Assembly: GCF_901933205.1 (NCBI RefSeq)
Contig: NC_044601.1
Location: forward strand, 33,394,352-33,458,351
Length of the DNA: 64,000 nt
From: Camarhynchus parvulus
Lineage: Eukaryota; Chordata; Aves; Passeriformes; Thraupidae
Direction: 5' to 3'
Shown here: positions 1-14,433 of the stretch, piece by piece
Layout: every line of letters begins with the position of its first letter
Position numbering within the stretch: the stretch's first letter is position 1
Notes under the pieces: model-generated
Told to the model about the DNA's origin: nothing
The model's database searches: none
The model's input: only the letters and a program-made list of their open reading frames with translations
Made by a program: the position numbers and the translations under genes

Positions 1-120
1 CTTCCATGAAAAGGGACATCTTCTACTAGATCAGGTTGCTTAAAGCCCCATGCAACCTGGGCCAGAAAACTATTAGGGATGGGGAGTTCAGTGCCTCATC
101 ATCCTCACAGATTAAATAAA

Positions 121-1225
121 ATTCTCTTCAAAAGATAAAGAATTTCTTCCAAATTTCTAATGTGTATCTCGTCTCACTTTAAAGCCCTTGTTTCTTGTCC
201 TATCACTACATGCCCATGTGAAAAGTCCCTCTTCAGACTTCATGTAGGCTCTCTTCAGGCACTGAAAGGTCACAATTAGGTCACCCCAGAGCCTTCTCTT
301 CTCCAGGGTGAAAAAATACAACTCACCCTGTCCCCATAGATGAGGTGCTCCAGCATTCAGACCCTGTTTGTGGTTCTTCCCTAGACCTAATCCAACAGTC
401 CCGTGTCCTCCCTGTGGTGGGACCCCAGAGCTGGATGCAGGGTTCCAGGTGGGCTCTCACCAGAGCAGAGCAGAGGGGCAGGATCCCCTCCCTCCCCTGC
501 TGCCCACGCTGCTTTGGATGCAGCCCAGGACACGTTTGGCTCTCTGGGCTGGGAGTGCCCATGGCTGGGTCATGTCCAGCCTCTCACCCACCAGCACCCC
601 CAGGTCCTTCCCACAGGGCTGCTCTCCATCTCCTCATACCCCAGCCTGGATTGATATCAGGGGTTACTCTGACCCAGGTGCAGCACCTTGCACTTGGTCT
701 TCTTAAAGCTTATGACATTCCCATGGGCCCACTTCTCCAGCTTGTCCAGGTCCTTCTGGATGGCATTCCATCCTTCAGGTATGTCAGTGGTAGCATCTAT
801 ATATTTATTATGTACCCCATCCTTTTGTCTGTGTCAATGATCTATTCCTTCTCTTCTTTCTCCTTCCCTTCTCCATTACTGTAGTCACACCATCACAGGA
901 AGCCACTGGGTTGATCAGGCAGGGCTTGCCCTTGGTGAAGCTGTGCTGGAAGTCTTGGATCACCTTCCTGTCTCCATGTGCCTTAGCACACCCTCCACAG
1001 GGCTCTGTTCCATGACTTTCCTGGGCACATAGGTGAGCTTGATGAGTGGGTAGTTCCCAGGGTCCTCCTTCCTACCCTTTTTTTAAGATGAGACAATATC
1101 TCCCTTTTTCCAGTCACCTGGGACTTCCCCTGACTGTTGTGGCTTTTTGAGTGTCATGTAGAATGGCTTGGCAACTGCATTAGACAATTCCCTTAGAACT
1201 CTGGAATGCATCTCATTTTCGTGGC
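121..1225 (-). mobile_element. CR1 LINE fragment, antisense, RT core deleted
   Basis: CR1 is the dominant avian non-LTR retrotransposon; ORF2 encodes endonuclease and reverse transcriptase. Read on the minus strand, 1225 to ~880 gives decayed ORF2 text resembling the GEVPGDWK and 'SVPGKVMEQ...FTKGKSCLTNL' part of the RT. After ~890 the reading jumps to text like '[18 protein letters not shown]', then the CR1 C-terminus ('LDMSQ...ALVRAHLEPCIQLWGP', ~620 to 350) and 3' UTR. The segment carrying the RT catalytic motifs ([21 protein letters not shown]) is missing, with ~100 bp of unrelated sequence at ~780-890. The last ~200 bp of a normal CR1 3' end are also absent. Many stops; non-functional. 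The open frames at 345-884 and 323-562 are by-products of this element. Confidence 0.88.
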
Positions 1226-1275
1226 TGTAAAAATCTGAAAGCTGAACTGTGTTAAAAGGCTGAGTTCAACACCAC

Positions 1276-1292
1276 AAAAAAAAAAAAAAAAA
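1276..1292 (+). repeat. Poly(A) tract, 17 A
   Basis: Run of 17 A followed by GAAAAGAAAC, lying ~50 bp beyond the 5'-truncated end of the antisense CR1. CR1 does not normally leave poly(A) tails, so this is more likely an independent slippage tract than part of that insertion. Confidence 0.9.
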
Positions 1293-4200
1293 GAAAAGAA
1301 ACAAACATGATCTGCTACCAGGTATCTTCCCATTTCCAGTATACAGATTGTTACATCAAGACTCATAGAGAAACTTAATTCCACGAGGTAGCAGTGGCTC
1401 TATTTAAACACCCTTATGGTTTAAAGCATATGTGAAGAAAAGGGAAACATGGGTTAAAGAATTACTGGCTTGTGAGTGAAGAGGGGTTGTGTATGAATAG
1501 TGAAGTGCAGTGATGTGATAACAACATGTCTCTAGAAATGGGATGAAATCATGCTACTTCATTTGGGTACTGGGAACTTCAAGCACTCATTAGAAGAGTT
1601 CAAAACCCACTGAGAGCTACAATTTTTGCACAATAACTCAAATACTTGGCAATGATGTTAAAAAAATAAAGCAAGAAAAGAGCTACAAAATTGCTCACGC
1701 TATTAATGGCAAATGACAATATTAACTTTATCAACTTCAGGCCCTTCATTTTCTAAATGTGTAGTTGAAGATACACGAAACATTGTTTTCATCTCTTCTA
1801 CCTTCTACTCTATCTGAGTCACATGAATTACTGGTTATTAAGTTGTCAAAAGCCCTTTTTTATATTTAGGTCTATATTTAGAACTAATTATGTTTTTTTC
1901 AAATAGCATGATAGGCACTTTTCAGCACTGATCACATTAAGAGACTCTAACTCTGTATAGGCATTTCAAAAGTGTTTAAGCTAACAAAAACATAGGAGTA
2001 GGCTGAAACATCTTGGGAAGCCTTGATCAGAGCTAAGAGCTTCAGCAGGTTGAAGAAGGCTTTTGGCAACAGTAAATGGGTTTTTAAGTTGGGTCTTACT
2101 TTCCCTACTGTTAGACCAGGAAGCAGCTAAACAAAAAACCCACATTCATACTCAGCAATTTCTTTAAGATAACTTTTCCTACATGTTTGAAGATGTAACC
2201 TTACATCTCCAAATGCCTCACAAACACAGCATTCAAAGCTATATATAAGACTTTGGGATATGGGATATATCATTATTTTTCAGCTGTAACACCATAGGAC
2301 AATATGGGTCTTTTTGATTCTTGATTCATGATGCCAGCATGTTAAAATTTATGCATAGCCAGAAGATATGCTCTTTTCAATATTAATTCAATCCAAGAAT
2401 CTTGACACTGATTCAAGTCTATGAGACCATAGACATAGGAAGTACGAGCATGTGCCCAAGTGATACAGAGTATGGGAAAAAGCCATAGTGTTCCACAGTG
2501 CACATAGACAAAGCTTAGAGAAATCACTTCCATCAGGGCTTGTACAATCTAAAGACAACTCAAAAGCAAACCCAAAAATCAGAAAACTGCAATTTATTGG
2601 ACAGAATGTTAAAAAATTCCCTTCTAAAGAGTAACCAGTCTTGAGTTCTCAGGCAAAAACTGAAAAAAAACCAAACCATAAAGAGCCTGTGTTTTACAAT
2701 CATTTTCCTTAAAGTGGATAAACTTCACAGTGCACAACAGAAAAATGGTAGATATTAGAAGGTAAATTATCTGTAGGTGTTTTCATTTTAATTTTCCTGG
2801 AAATCTTCAGTCAACAGCATCAGAGAGTATATCCCTCTAATTTCCCATAGAAGGCCAAATTCTCCTAATATGGAAAAACCTTTGCCTAGGGCATTTTCCC
2901 TATGATCTTTCTTCAAAGCCAGGGGAGAGAATTCCTTGCAATGAATTGGCCACTCTGCTCCATACAGATACAAGCCGAGCTGGCAGCTTATTATTTCTAC
3001 CATTCAAGCTCTACAGCTTGAGTCCCAGGGCTGCGAACTCATGGAGTACAATTTCTGGCCAGCAGCCCTTGCTGTTTGACACCAAACCACTTTGCCTTAC
3101 TCTTTGCTTTTTTCCAAAGAGTGTTTTGTGGGCTTTTGTTATTTGCAGGACAGAACAATGAGATTTTTATAGATAATTTTACAAGCTGTATGTTTTCCTT
3201 TGCAGGCAAATTAAAGGCACTGGGCTAGCTGCCTGACAGAGGCAAGAAGCACATGCTAACTTGAAATCCTCGAAGCCCAGTTACCACATGTCTAAAAAGG
3301 AAACGCCTAATTCTAAAAGACAGCCATGAAGACAATGTCACAGAAGACCTACAAACTTACACAGCAGCGCAGGAAATTTCAGTAATCTTATGTGAATTTG
3401 TAGCAAGCCTTACTTTCCTCAGTGGGAGAAGGAAGAGACAAGGAGCTATCTTTTGGCCAGGCTCCTTCCTAAGGCGCCTGCCCCTCTCGCAAGATGTCAA
3501 CCCAAGTTGCACATTTCCTGAATGACTGAGCTTGGGCACTGAGCAAGGCTATCGTGTGCTGGAGCTCCTGACCCTCTGACTATTGAGAGAGCTGCCCAGA
3601 GTAATGGTCCTGCAGCTCCTGTCTGATGCTGGATGATGATGGAATGTGTCAGCACTCCATTCTCCTTCACAGATGGACAGCTTGTTCTCCAGGAACCACA
3701 TAGGAGTGTCCCTGCTGCAGTCGCAACTTTGTTCTGCACAGTGGGCGTGGGCAATGTCACTTCCCAGTGACATTGGCAGAAGACAGTTTTTAAGAACTTA
3801 GAGCTTTCTTAAAAGTCTTGGGGATTTTTAAGAACAATATACTTTCCCCTCACAGTGTTTATGGGGCTTGACTACTTGTCCTAATTCCTAAAACCCTGAA
3901 ATTGTTAATTTTAATACTGTGAATGGCAGAATTGTCATCCGATTTAATTTCTGTAACAAAAGTCCAAGTGGGAAAGCCAAAGTCCTTACCTTATTACTGT
4001 GAATGTTATGATATGAAAATTGTAAATGTCAATATTAGAAAATTGAGTAATGCTTATTTCAAACCTGTTATAACAATTACTGATTTCCCATTTGTGCTAA
4101 AATTTCACTCTTTAAGAATTGCATTTGGACCTTCATTAAGCAAACACAATAAGCACAATTCTAATACTGTACAATCACATAGCTCCATCTTGTGCGGCAG

Positions 4201-6309
4201 AGTAATCAGTTCCACTGCTTGCTGGACTGCAGTCTTATTTTGTAAGTAAACAGCACCCCTTTAGAGGTGCTATTACCTATTGTTCCTGAAGCTTGGTTTC
4301 TCACTGGCATATCACAAGTAGATTCACTGTGCATGCCTGGTGTGCACCCTGTTAGAAAAGAAAAATCCTTCTTCTTTTTGTTTCTGCAGCCTGTCAACCC
4401 ACAATTCTCACAGGTAGCAGGGAGGCTTGATAATATCCCAGAGTTTTACAAATTTTGTACATTTAAAAAGGGAATCAGCCATTTTGATCGCTTGAAAAGT
4501 GATGTGGAGGTGTTAATACAAAAATCATAACCAATATATATCTGGAATGCAAATGGAAAGGATGCTATAGCACTGAGGTTCCTTTTTCAGGTAATTAAAT
4601 TTTAGCTTGGCACAAAGTTCCTTAATTGTATTGTCATTGGGAATGGAGACCCTCAGATACCTATAGAACTGTTCTTTCAGTAGCTACTCTGCATTACACA
4701 GGAAACATTCTGCTGGATGATTTTTAAAAATGTTCAAGCTGCCATTGAGAAGTTTCTGGTGATTCTTTGAACCCTCTCCAATCTTGAGATTATTGGAAAC
4801 AAAGTATCTTTGCACATTTTTTTGTGTGCTCCTGTTTCTACCCGCTTCATTCTGGACCAGAAAAGCCACGAAAACAACAATTTATCTCAGGCAGGGCTTT
4901 ACATTTTCTGGATTTCCAGGAAACTTGCTGCTTTTTGACCCTTTATACCTACTAGAAACCTTGTCTATATACTACTGCTTCTAATGAAAGTCTTTACAGC
5001 TGTCATGGGAGGGCAGAGGCAGCCATGATTTCACACATCATCAGATAATGACTTTTGGACTCTGGAAAAGAACACACCACAACAGACAAAGAGTCATTGT
5101 CAGGTTTGAATTGGTCAAATTAATAAACTTTTATTTCATGGATGTGAACCTGATTATGATTCTTCAAATGCTGTGGTTTCCTAAGCAAGCATTCTTGTTT
5201 CAATGTTTTTGTAATACTTCTGATTCCTGTGTCTCTATGGGAAAGCTCTTTACAGATTCTTTATTAAAATAGGAAAACAGGAAAATTGACTTTTCCGCCA
5301 TATGATTATAAGCAATTTCCAGCCAAGGAAGACAAAGGTTAACACAAAGACTGCATAGGGCATTTGATGACAAATTCCTTCTACTTTAAAACAAATAATT
5401 AAACAAACATCCTTTCATCTTAATGTTCCTTTCATTTCCCACCATATATGAGGGAAAAGCAGGGGGCAGTTAATTTCTAGAGGTGTTTTGCTACTATTTT
5501 TTTTGTCCTAAGTGACCCTCTTAGACAGTCAGCTGGCCAAACTAGTGTTAATGTTTCACCTCTGTTCTTCTTGGGAAAGCCAATGCCCTGAAATTTTCAT
5601 GTTGTCTGTTTGCTTTTAACTAGTGCTTGACTGAGGCTGAGAAACCTAAACATGTGTAATTAAAACAGCATATTTCTGTATTTCTATGTTGTGTGTACTG
5701 AGAACACAGTGTATAATATTGAAAATCAGTGAGTTTTGACATGACTGTTGCCAAGTCTTTGAAGAAATTCAGAATATCACTTTCCCCAACCAGACATTTT
5801 CTTTCTTAGTTCAAAGATTGTGCTTGTGGTCAGGTTTGTGATAAGATCTAGGGTACAAAATGCTTTAGGCATTTTGACTTTTTTGGATGACCATTTACAG
5901 CTAGACTCACTCTAGTTCAACAAAATTGCTGATTTAGCTAAATTTTTAATTCTTACTTGAGCATTTACTGCCCTTGTTAGGATCACATCCATACCCAACA
6001 TTGTTGTATCAATGGAAAATGCTGTGAGGTCAGGTCTCTCGAGGTTTAGCTCTGTGCCATTTGTTTTTACTCATCGTAGTCAGGATGAACAAACCCAGAA
6101 CAATCTACAGCAGCCTGGAGAATGGCAGCTAAAAAATCCTGGTACAGGAATCACTCAGGAGTCAACTTTCCCATGTAACAAATTATGAATATGTATGTCA
6201 GGTTGTGGGTGCGTAACTAAGTGTAGTTTAGCTGATGATTTGATAATTGAGCAGATTGGGTACAATATAATTTCTTCAATCTCCCTCTTTAAAATCAAAG
6301 TGGAAATGT

Positions 6310-6336
6310 TTTGATTCACAGCTGCTGTGAATCAAA
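6310..6336. repeat. 27-bp palindrome, 12-bp perfect arms
   Basis: Left arm TTTGATTCACAG (6310-6321), centre CTG, right arm CTGTGAATCAAA (6325-6336). The arms are perfectly complementary. The centre contains the E-box CAGCTG. It could form a short hairpin or be a dimer binding site; no function is shown by the sequence. Confidence 0.9.
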
Positions 6337-9238
6337 TGATGATGGCAACAAGCAGCAAGTGACTAAGCTACAGACACTTGGTTGTATTTATTGCCTGCGC
6401 CCTACTGGTCAGAGATCACACAGGGTAGTAGTGAGACAGGAGTGAGTTCACATTGTGCTGCTTGGTTGACCTGTGCTGCTTCCCTCTTGCGTACATGTTG
6501 TGTCTACAGTGCTTGAAACTTTCAAAGAGAAATAATTCACACAAAGGCATGTTTACAGTGCCTCAATAGTATCTCTTGTTGGTGTCAGAAGAGAACAACC
6601 AAAACAGTTCACAGTCTGTTATACATACATTGCTTCACTTAAGAAAAGGCTCATACACTAAATTAGTGACAGTCTGCTATTTGGAAAGCAGGGTAGGTAA
6701 ATAACAGATGCATCTGAAAAATCTGAAGAAAAAGACACCATACATAGTGTCTCAATGAGATGCATGTAATAAATAATTCTTTTCTTGTTTTATGAGCAAA
6801 TCATATCATGCACATGTATTCAGACCTCTCCTCCAGTCATGTTATTATCCTTAGATTTTGATTGTAGATAAGAATGGCCAGGCTGCTATTGTTTAATTCA
6901 TGTAGTATCTTCCTCTGTTCATCCCACATTATGCAAAAGTCATTGAAGTGTTGAATTTTAATAATGAACATTTGTATCCAACTGTCCCAGAAACTTCAGA
7001 TCTCTTGTTCAAGATTGGTCTGTCACTAATGTATGCATAACTGCATTAGAACATCAGGAGCCTTACACAGGCATGGAACCAGGTAGTGCAGAAGAGTGTA
7101 GCTAGGAAAGGATGCAATATTATTATTTTTCAAGTAAATGAGCTGAACTTAAAGCCATTTGTAGGCTTCAACCATCCTCCTTCTACCTCTTTGGAGTTTT
7201 TCTCTCCTTATTTAACCTTGTACTGACCCTAGCTTTCACAAATGCATTTTTGGACTGCCTTTTTATCCAATCATACCTTCAGGCTAAGGAATGGGAATAT
7301 TTATTCTATAAATTCATATCCATTTCCCTATTTGTATAAGATAATAATACTAATTCTCTGAAAAAAAAATGTTTTTAATTCTGAGAGTACAGCCAGACAA
7401 ATTAGTTTCCCACAAATGAGGATGAGCAGGCAGACAGGTAGGTAGCTACTCCAGAGGATCCCTGTGCTTGGCGTTATGGACTTTCACTGAAAAACCACAA
7501 AAAAACCTATGCAATAACTGCTCTATCTCTTCTGTTTCTGCTCACCAAGATCAACAAATTGAGGAGAAAAAGTTCTGCTTTTGAATACATAACCTTTATC
7601 TCTGAGCTAACCCTTATCTGCAACCTTGCTGCAGGTTTGTGAGGCAGCTTCAGAAAACAAGAAATCATCCTTCTCATTTCTACATTTAGAATGCCCACAT
7701 TCAGGGGTATAATCTGCTCATGGCTCTGTGCAGCAATTCACCTTGGCAGATATATACAATGGTGTTTTTGCTGAAGAATCCCCTGAATCTGGTGGAATAC
7801 TCAGAGGCAATTGCCACATCTTGATAGCTGCCTGCAGAGTGTGGTGGCTATAGAAATCGAATTATCCATCCTTCCTAGAAACAGTTTGGCTGGCAGAGAT
7901 CAAGGAGCAGTGACACAATGTGCAACAGCCTCTTGTGTATCTCCTGTGGCTGCACATAAGAACTCCATTCCCCTCAGCTTAGGGAATTTCAGTACATTCA
8001 ATGTACATTCGGATGAATATGGAATTAGAAAATATCACTAAAATATCGTGAGAAAAATATCATGTTAAAACTTTATTTGAAGAGTCATTTTTTTTTAAAT
8101 CTGTAATTCAATATAAAGTCCCTTTGAAGAATTAAGGAGGTTTTTTTTCACAGAATATGCTGTATACTAACACACACTTTGCCTGCATACACTTACATGT
8201 TGGAGGTTTGCTCTTCAAACATCCACTGCATATGCCAAAGTCTCACTGTTCCCCAATGTATTTTTCCCTTTTTATGAGTACATCTGTATTATTGATTTTT
8301 TTTTATATTTTGGTAATACTGCCTCTGTGGTTAAGGGAGGTATTTATGTACTCCCTTGGCATACTGAACAGCATCTCAATGAATCACATTCCTCCCTTGC
8401 TTTGAAACACCTAAGAATTACTATGACAGTACCAGGACGGTGATGAATTCAATTTCTCCTTCATGTTCAAGGCTGCATAGTAAATCATGTTAGCCACCAC
8501 AGAAGGGAACTGGCAATAAGAGGATTTTATGCATTTACTACCTCTCTTTCATTGTACATCATATCCCACGAATGTTAGCTGACTGTCTTTTCAAAAGAAT
8601 ACACTTTTTTTTTAAAATTACTTCTATCGCTTCCTATTTTTTTTCACTCTGATGAAACTGCTTTGCACTGATAGTGTTTATTTAGCACTGATTACATAGG
8701 CCCAACATTATGACAAGAACTGTTTGTAATTAACCATGCTGCTATGTTGTTTAGATTCGTTTAACTTAAAAATATGCAGTTATGCAACATCATTCCCTAT
8801 AAATCTTTGCAAAATAGTCATAAAAATATTTGAGTCTGACAGGAAAGGGGAACTCTCACATTCTTACTAATTTTATATTTTTAAAGTCAAGGTGGCATTT
8901 AACCTAAATATGAAGTAGTCAAGTCAAGTCACAGAGCTATCATTTGTGAAAAACTGCTTCATATACAAGCAATTCCTGCATCATCTTTCCTTGCTTTTAC
9001 TCCAACCTACCCTATACTTCTGTCCAGTAACAAATCTGGGTAGTAGCACTTTTCAAAGTGACATACTAGAATGCAAGCACCAACTTAAAGTTTCTAGAAT
9101 GCTCCAGAAACCATAGCAGATGGCAGCACTCAAGAATAAATGTAACTCAGCTTACACCTGCTACTGTGGCCAAATCTAAGACTATAGCAATTGCCTCAAT
9201 TCATAGGGTAAAAATTTTTATGATGAAGATGGTGATGT

Positions 9239-9265
9239 GATGATGATGATGATGATGATGATGAT
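9239..9265 (+). repeat. (GAT)n microsatellite
   Basis: About nine uninterrupted GAT units, with interrupted GAT/GGT units extending left to ~9221. Simple slippage repeat in non-coding DNA. Confidence 0.95.
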
Positions 9266-10194
9266 AACTAAAATTCACAAGTCCAAACTCATTCATGGAA
9301 ACACACTAATAAACCAAATCATGCTGCAGAAAAGTACAAGTCAGCAGCACAGCACAGCTCAGTGTCAATGACCAGAAGACAGTGACCATTGATTTGGGTT
9401 GAACCACAGGTCTTCCTATATAAACTTTCCACTTATGCAGCTAAGCTACCAATTAAAGTGGGGGGAGAAAACAGAAAAACAGAAAATACAGCACAGTGAC
9501 CATTTCCAGATGTGAAACCTTCTGTGACAGGGAATAGTGGCTGAGAAAAAGAAATTGTTATGACAAGAGACTGAATTGGGTGGCATCATGCCCATAACTC
9601 TAAAGGTATGTTTTGGAGGCAAAGTACCAGAAGTTATTAATTGAAACCAGAAAACACAATTCTGTAGCAAGTATCTAATGATCAGTATTAAATGCAAAGT
9701 GAATAAAACAAAGCCTCAGTGAACCAAAGTTAATTGTTGAGCCAGGTTCATATCAGTATCCAGATATATGTGATCACTAAGACTCATATTTTTATCCCAG
9801 TCTTTTTCTTTAGTGCTGATTGTTTATGTGCAGAAACCACTTCTCTTGAGTTTATATTCAATTTAAAACCTGGAATCACATAATTTTTTGTAATATGTGT
9901 TTATATTTAATGTGCCTGTAAACTGGTTATTTATGTAATGCACGTGTTCAAAGTACATTAGAGGGACTATGCAATGAGGATGGGTTCTTTTATATCTGAT
10001 TTTATACTTTTATAATACTAAAATTGCAGTCTCATTTAGGTTGAAAATTGTACACATAACACTGAAATGTTTCAGGTTCATTTAATGGGTTTTTTTTCCC
10101 CTGATGATTGAAATTTGTTGAAGTTTCTAGTTAATCAGGGAAAGTTTAGGTCCTTCTTAATGTTACAGTAATTCTTGCTTAGCTATAAAAATAG

Positions 10195-10222
10195 TTATAT
10201 ATATAAATATATATATATATTT
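10195..10222. repeat. (TA)n-rich tract
   Basis: Alternating TA with one AA interruption, then TTTGC. Simple low-complexity tract. Confidence 0.9.
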
Positions 10223-13200
10223 GCAATATAAGTGTCTCAGGGAGCATTCTCAGTAAAGCAGAAGTGTCAACTTTCTCTCTTTGTTAGACAACTAAGTGGG
10301 AAGTTCTGTTTGGAAAAGAAGGCATACCCCGCCTAAAGTGATGTTATCCCCTAAACTGACCTTGTTTATTTGAATCACAGGATCACATCTGGCAACAGGA
10401 ACAAGGAATAGAATGATAGGAGGCTTTCAAAGCAGACAGGGCCACTACACAGAGAATTTATGGCCTAACTTTGCTAAAGGTACAACGGAAGGTAGACTCA
10501 TCATCACACTCTGAAGTGAAATTTTGACAAAGTGGGTTCCCACAGGGTCTAGGTCAGCACAAGCCATTGTCAGTCTTGCAGTGTTTTCCAGACTTTTGGA
10601 AAAGTGATTTTAAATGTGGGAATAATTTTAAAGGCAAGCTAGAACTTCATCACTAATTATGGTTTCTCTCTTATTTTTGCAGTCTAGAGGAAAGCAAGGG
10701 AAGGTGTTTCTGTGCCAAGTCCCTCTGATATGATTCCATTGAAGCCATAGTCTTACTAATCCTTTTATACAATACAGTACTAGAGAAAAAGTGGGAGGGT
10801 TTGGTTTGTATGGGGGAGTATAACTATAAATTCTTCCTCTGAAAGCGTAATAGAGATTTTCATATGCTTTTGTTTTTTAAATCAATTTCAATTAAATTGG
10901 AGGAGAAGGACAGGAAGAAAAACATACCAATATGAAAGAAGGTTCAAAAAGTACTTCTAAGAAATATGTATATAATGTCCAGCCAGGGAAGAGGAGGGGG
11001 CATAGCTCAGGTCCTAGCTTTCATTTGTGCTTAAAGCAGTTGCAGCTCTTCGCAGATAGCATCAGCAACTTTATGCATGTTGTCAAAACACTGCTGCATT
11101 GAAGACACTCAGTTATCAAGTTAAAAATCTGCTTTTTCAGTTTACATAATTCCTGAAAATATTTACCCAGTAATAATCTGTGTATGTACAAATCATAGGA
11201 AACAAGTTATCTCTGCCTTGCTCTCAGATTCCGTCAAGGGCAACCTCCACTAAAGTGAATGAGCATATTTTCAGGTTTAACAACCCACCATGTTTGCAGT
11301 GGTAGATTTCATAACCCGCAATGATCTATCAAAAAATGTAAGTAAAACTTAGTTGTTTGTGGCTTTCTAAGTCTTTGTAGGTGTTTGTACTCATTAATCT
11401 CAAATTTGGTTACCTATTTTATGTTATTTGGAGCGAGCCCTTCTCCCAGTATTGCAAAGTTGGATCTTAAAAGAGGCTAACTCCATGATAATTAGTACTG
11501 GAAGTTACTTCCCTGTGTTAGGGGTATATCTGTATAAACCTAGAGAAAGAGGCCTACAGTGCTCCCAGATTTTTCTGGTCCAATTGCTATCTGGGTCAGT
11601 CCCATGTAAAATGTGGAGCTTGTGGGGGGCTCTGTGGGAGGACGTTAACACACTGCTGTGCTATTATGATGTCTGAACATGAAACTCCTGGATCTTAATT
11701 AATGTCCATGCATTTTTTGAAGTCCAAGTTACTGAAGAAAGGACCCAGATCATTCCTGGGAAGGTAGGTGGGCATGGAAAACTACAGCAGATCCCATTTC
11801 ACTCAAGGGAATAGGCCTATAGTGAAGTATTGTCGGTCATCCATTTGTCCTGGGCTCAAAAGTCTGTAAGGATGCTAGAATAGTTTTTTCCCACAATACA
11901 TTTCTCAGATAACAGAGGTAAACACTATTACTGTTTTCCCAAAAGAATTTTTCAGCATTACACTCCTTACTTCTTTTATTTATATACATGCATGAAAATA
12001 ACCATGAGGACAAAGAGGCAAAATGTATGAAAAACCTTGTTTTGAAAACTCTTTGAAGCAATACTACATAAACTTAGTTATTTTTATGCTGTAGGAATTA
12101 AGATGGACACCACTTGTTCCCGCAAAGAGGACGCTGAGTATGGGGGGGCACTACTTTAGTCTTTGGTCATTGTAGGAGAAGCTAAATGCCTTAAACAAAT
12201 CATAGCACAGCATATGGTCTGCTGTTACCAAAAAAACCCCACAGTTCTGGGAATGCAACAGGACCATCTAAGGATCAGGGTCAATGTGGCAAGAGACAGA
12301 TAGCCGTTGACTTTGGTAGAGAAATATAACAGCATCCTCCAGGACCAGTGCTTAGAAAACGTGTCAGATTTTTAAGTGCAGTAAACAGTGATCTCAGGGT
12401 GAGACTGATCATCTAGGAAGGGAGCAGATGGCACTAGGGTATCCTGGCAGAGACAAGATCACATGCTAATGAGTCTTTTAAAAAAGAGAAGGGGTCTGGG
12501 AATGGGCAGATGGAGCAGTGTAATGGCTGGGAGTAATATGGGAAAAGAGGGCTTCATTTTTAATTACTAATTTTTTAATTGAGAGTATTACAAACATGAA
12601 TGAGGTGGGACTGGGCAGTTGTGAAAGGACATCTGGGGTAGGATAAAGGATGGCAGAGATTTGGGAAGAAGAAGAGGAGCACTGCTTTGTGAGGGCGCTT
12701 GACGGCACTACGTGGTATCTGCCCAGGCCTGGAAGCCAGCTGGGGACTTCTCCCCTCGGCCTCGAAGACACTTTCTGTTTATTCCCTGGGTGAGTATCCT
12801 GGGCCAAGTGTAGATAGTGCCAGTCAGTCAGTGCTTCTCTTCTGCATGTGTCATGGGGCAAGTCAGAGCCATCCCCCGTGCAGATGCCACACACGTGGCT
12901 TCTGTGCACTGCAGCCACAGTGAAGAATAAGCACAGGAGAAAAGGTGAAATTAGGTTTGTGCTCTCTTTATGCTTTCCAACTACTCATGTTATTCAAATA
13001 TTGCCTTCCACATGTCTTTTAAAGATTGGTGTATTTTTTATTTCAACACCTTGTTTAATACTCGGTTGAAATAAAATGTCATTTTTTATGTAGTGTCTTT
13101 ATATCCATGTTTGCTTAGGGTTTTATGTGTTTTAAAGGAAATATGGTTATCTGATGTGTCAGCCATACTCTGAGAAATTAAAACTGAAACTTGTCATGTA

Positions 13201-13624
13201 CTTAAAAACCTCAAAGTTATGTTTCACTGGTGAATAGATAAAAATCTTCTTAGAGGATAGGAAGCAAATTGGGTCAAGATATGCTGGCCATCATGGACAA
13301 CAAGGGGCTCAATATCACCTCTCATGAATTCTTAATTGAAAGGTAGATGGCTCTAAAAACCAAAAACACTTCTCAGTCTGTAACATATTTCTGCAGAGTT
13401 ACACCTTGTTCCTTATTTTAAAGTGTATAAAGATAGTGAATAATGGTATATTTTTTTCTTAATTGTATTTTTCTTGGTGCCCATAGTACATTAAAAGCAG
13501 AATAAGGTGATGTTTAGAACACTATTCTAAAATTATTTGCATGAAGAGATGTGGTCAGAGACTTCAGAACCCTGGGTACTGTGCACAGGCTGATGAGTCC
13601 ACAGATTTTATAGACATATATAGA

Positions 13625-13640
13625 TACATACATACATACA
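13625..13640 (+). repeat. (TACA)n short microsatellite
   Basis: Four units of TACA preceded by related TATAGA units. Simple repeat. Confidence 0.85.
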
Positions 13641-14418
13641 GAAAGTATGAGTCATCAGTTACAGGTACTGTTGCCTTCTGAAAGGAGTTTTATGAATCTC
13701 TTAAGACCACTTAACCTGAACTTGTGACATGAGCAATTCCTTTTGCACCAACACAGTGATAAACATTTTTGGATGGCTGGAGTAAAAAGATGTCAAAGCC
13801 TTAAATAACAATAAATTTACAAGAGTTTGTTTCAGCCAGGGACCATACCTGTTGGCTGATGCCTTTGTCAGTAATATAGCTTGTCTTTATTTAAAGATAT
13901 TTGCATTTATAGCATATACAGTAGGAAGTTTTAGTTCAGTTGCTCCAAGGTGACAGAGTCTGTGTTAGTCCTCAACTGAAACTGCTTTATAAAATATTTA
14001 AGCAGTTGCACTTAAGAGGGGCAAATTCTCAGCCTCATGAAACAGGGCTTTAAAATAAAAATACTTTAGCGAGGCCAAGATTTGCTCAGACCCCGCAATC
14101 TGAACAATGTGGTCAAATGGAAGCAGTAAGTTTTCTGTTGTTTTGACTGAGTGTTGACATTCTGTGGTTTTATCACTTTCCAAACCATTAAGCTGAGGAC
14201 GTTACAACAACGACTGAGAGAAGAAAAGGTGAGAAGGACAAAAAAGGTTGTTGACCAGTTTTCTCTCAATTTCACAGTACATTTTATGAAAAGGAGAATT
14301 GAATGCCTTCTAGTAATTCTTGTTTCACCTTGATTACCAAAGTACTAACTGAACATAAAACAGATAAGGAGAGTTCTACTCATATACATGCAGGGTATGT
14401 GTTGTCCTAAGAGAACTG

Positions 14419-14433
14419 ACACACACACACACA
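14419..14433 (+). repeat. (AC)n microsatellite
   Basis: Seven and a half uninterrupted AC units followed by GG. Short dinucleotide repeat. Confidence 0.9.

Noticed and set aside
345..884. 179-codon plus-strand frame
   Set aside because: Antisense shadow of the CR1 ORF2 C-terminus and 3' UTR.
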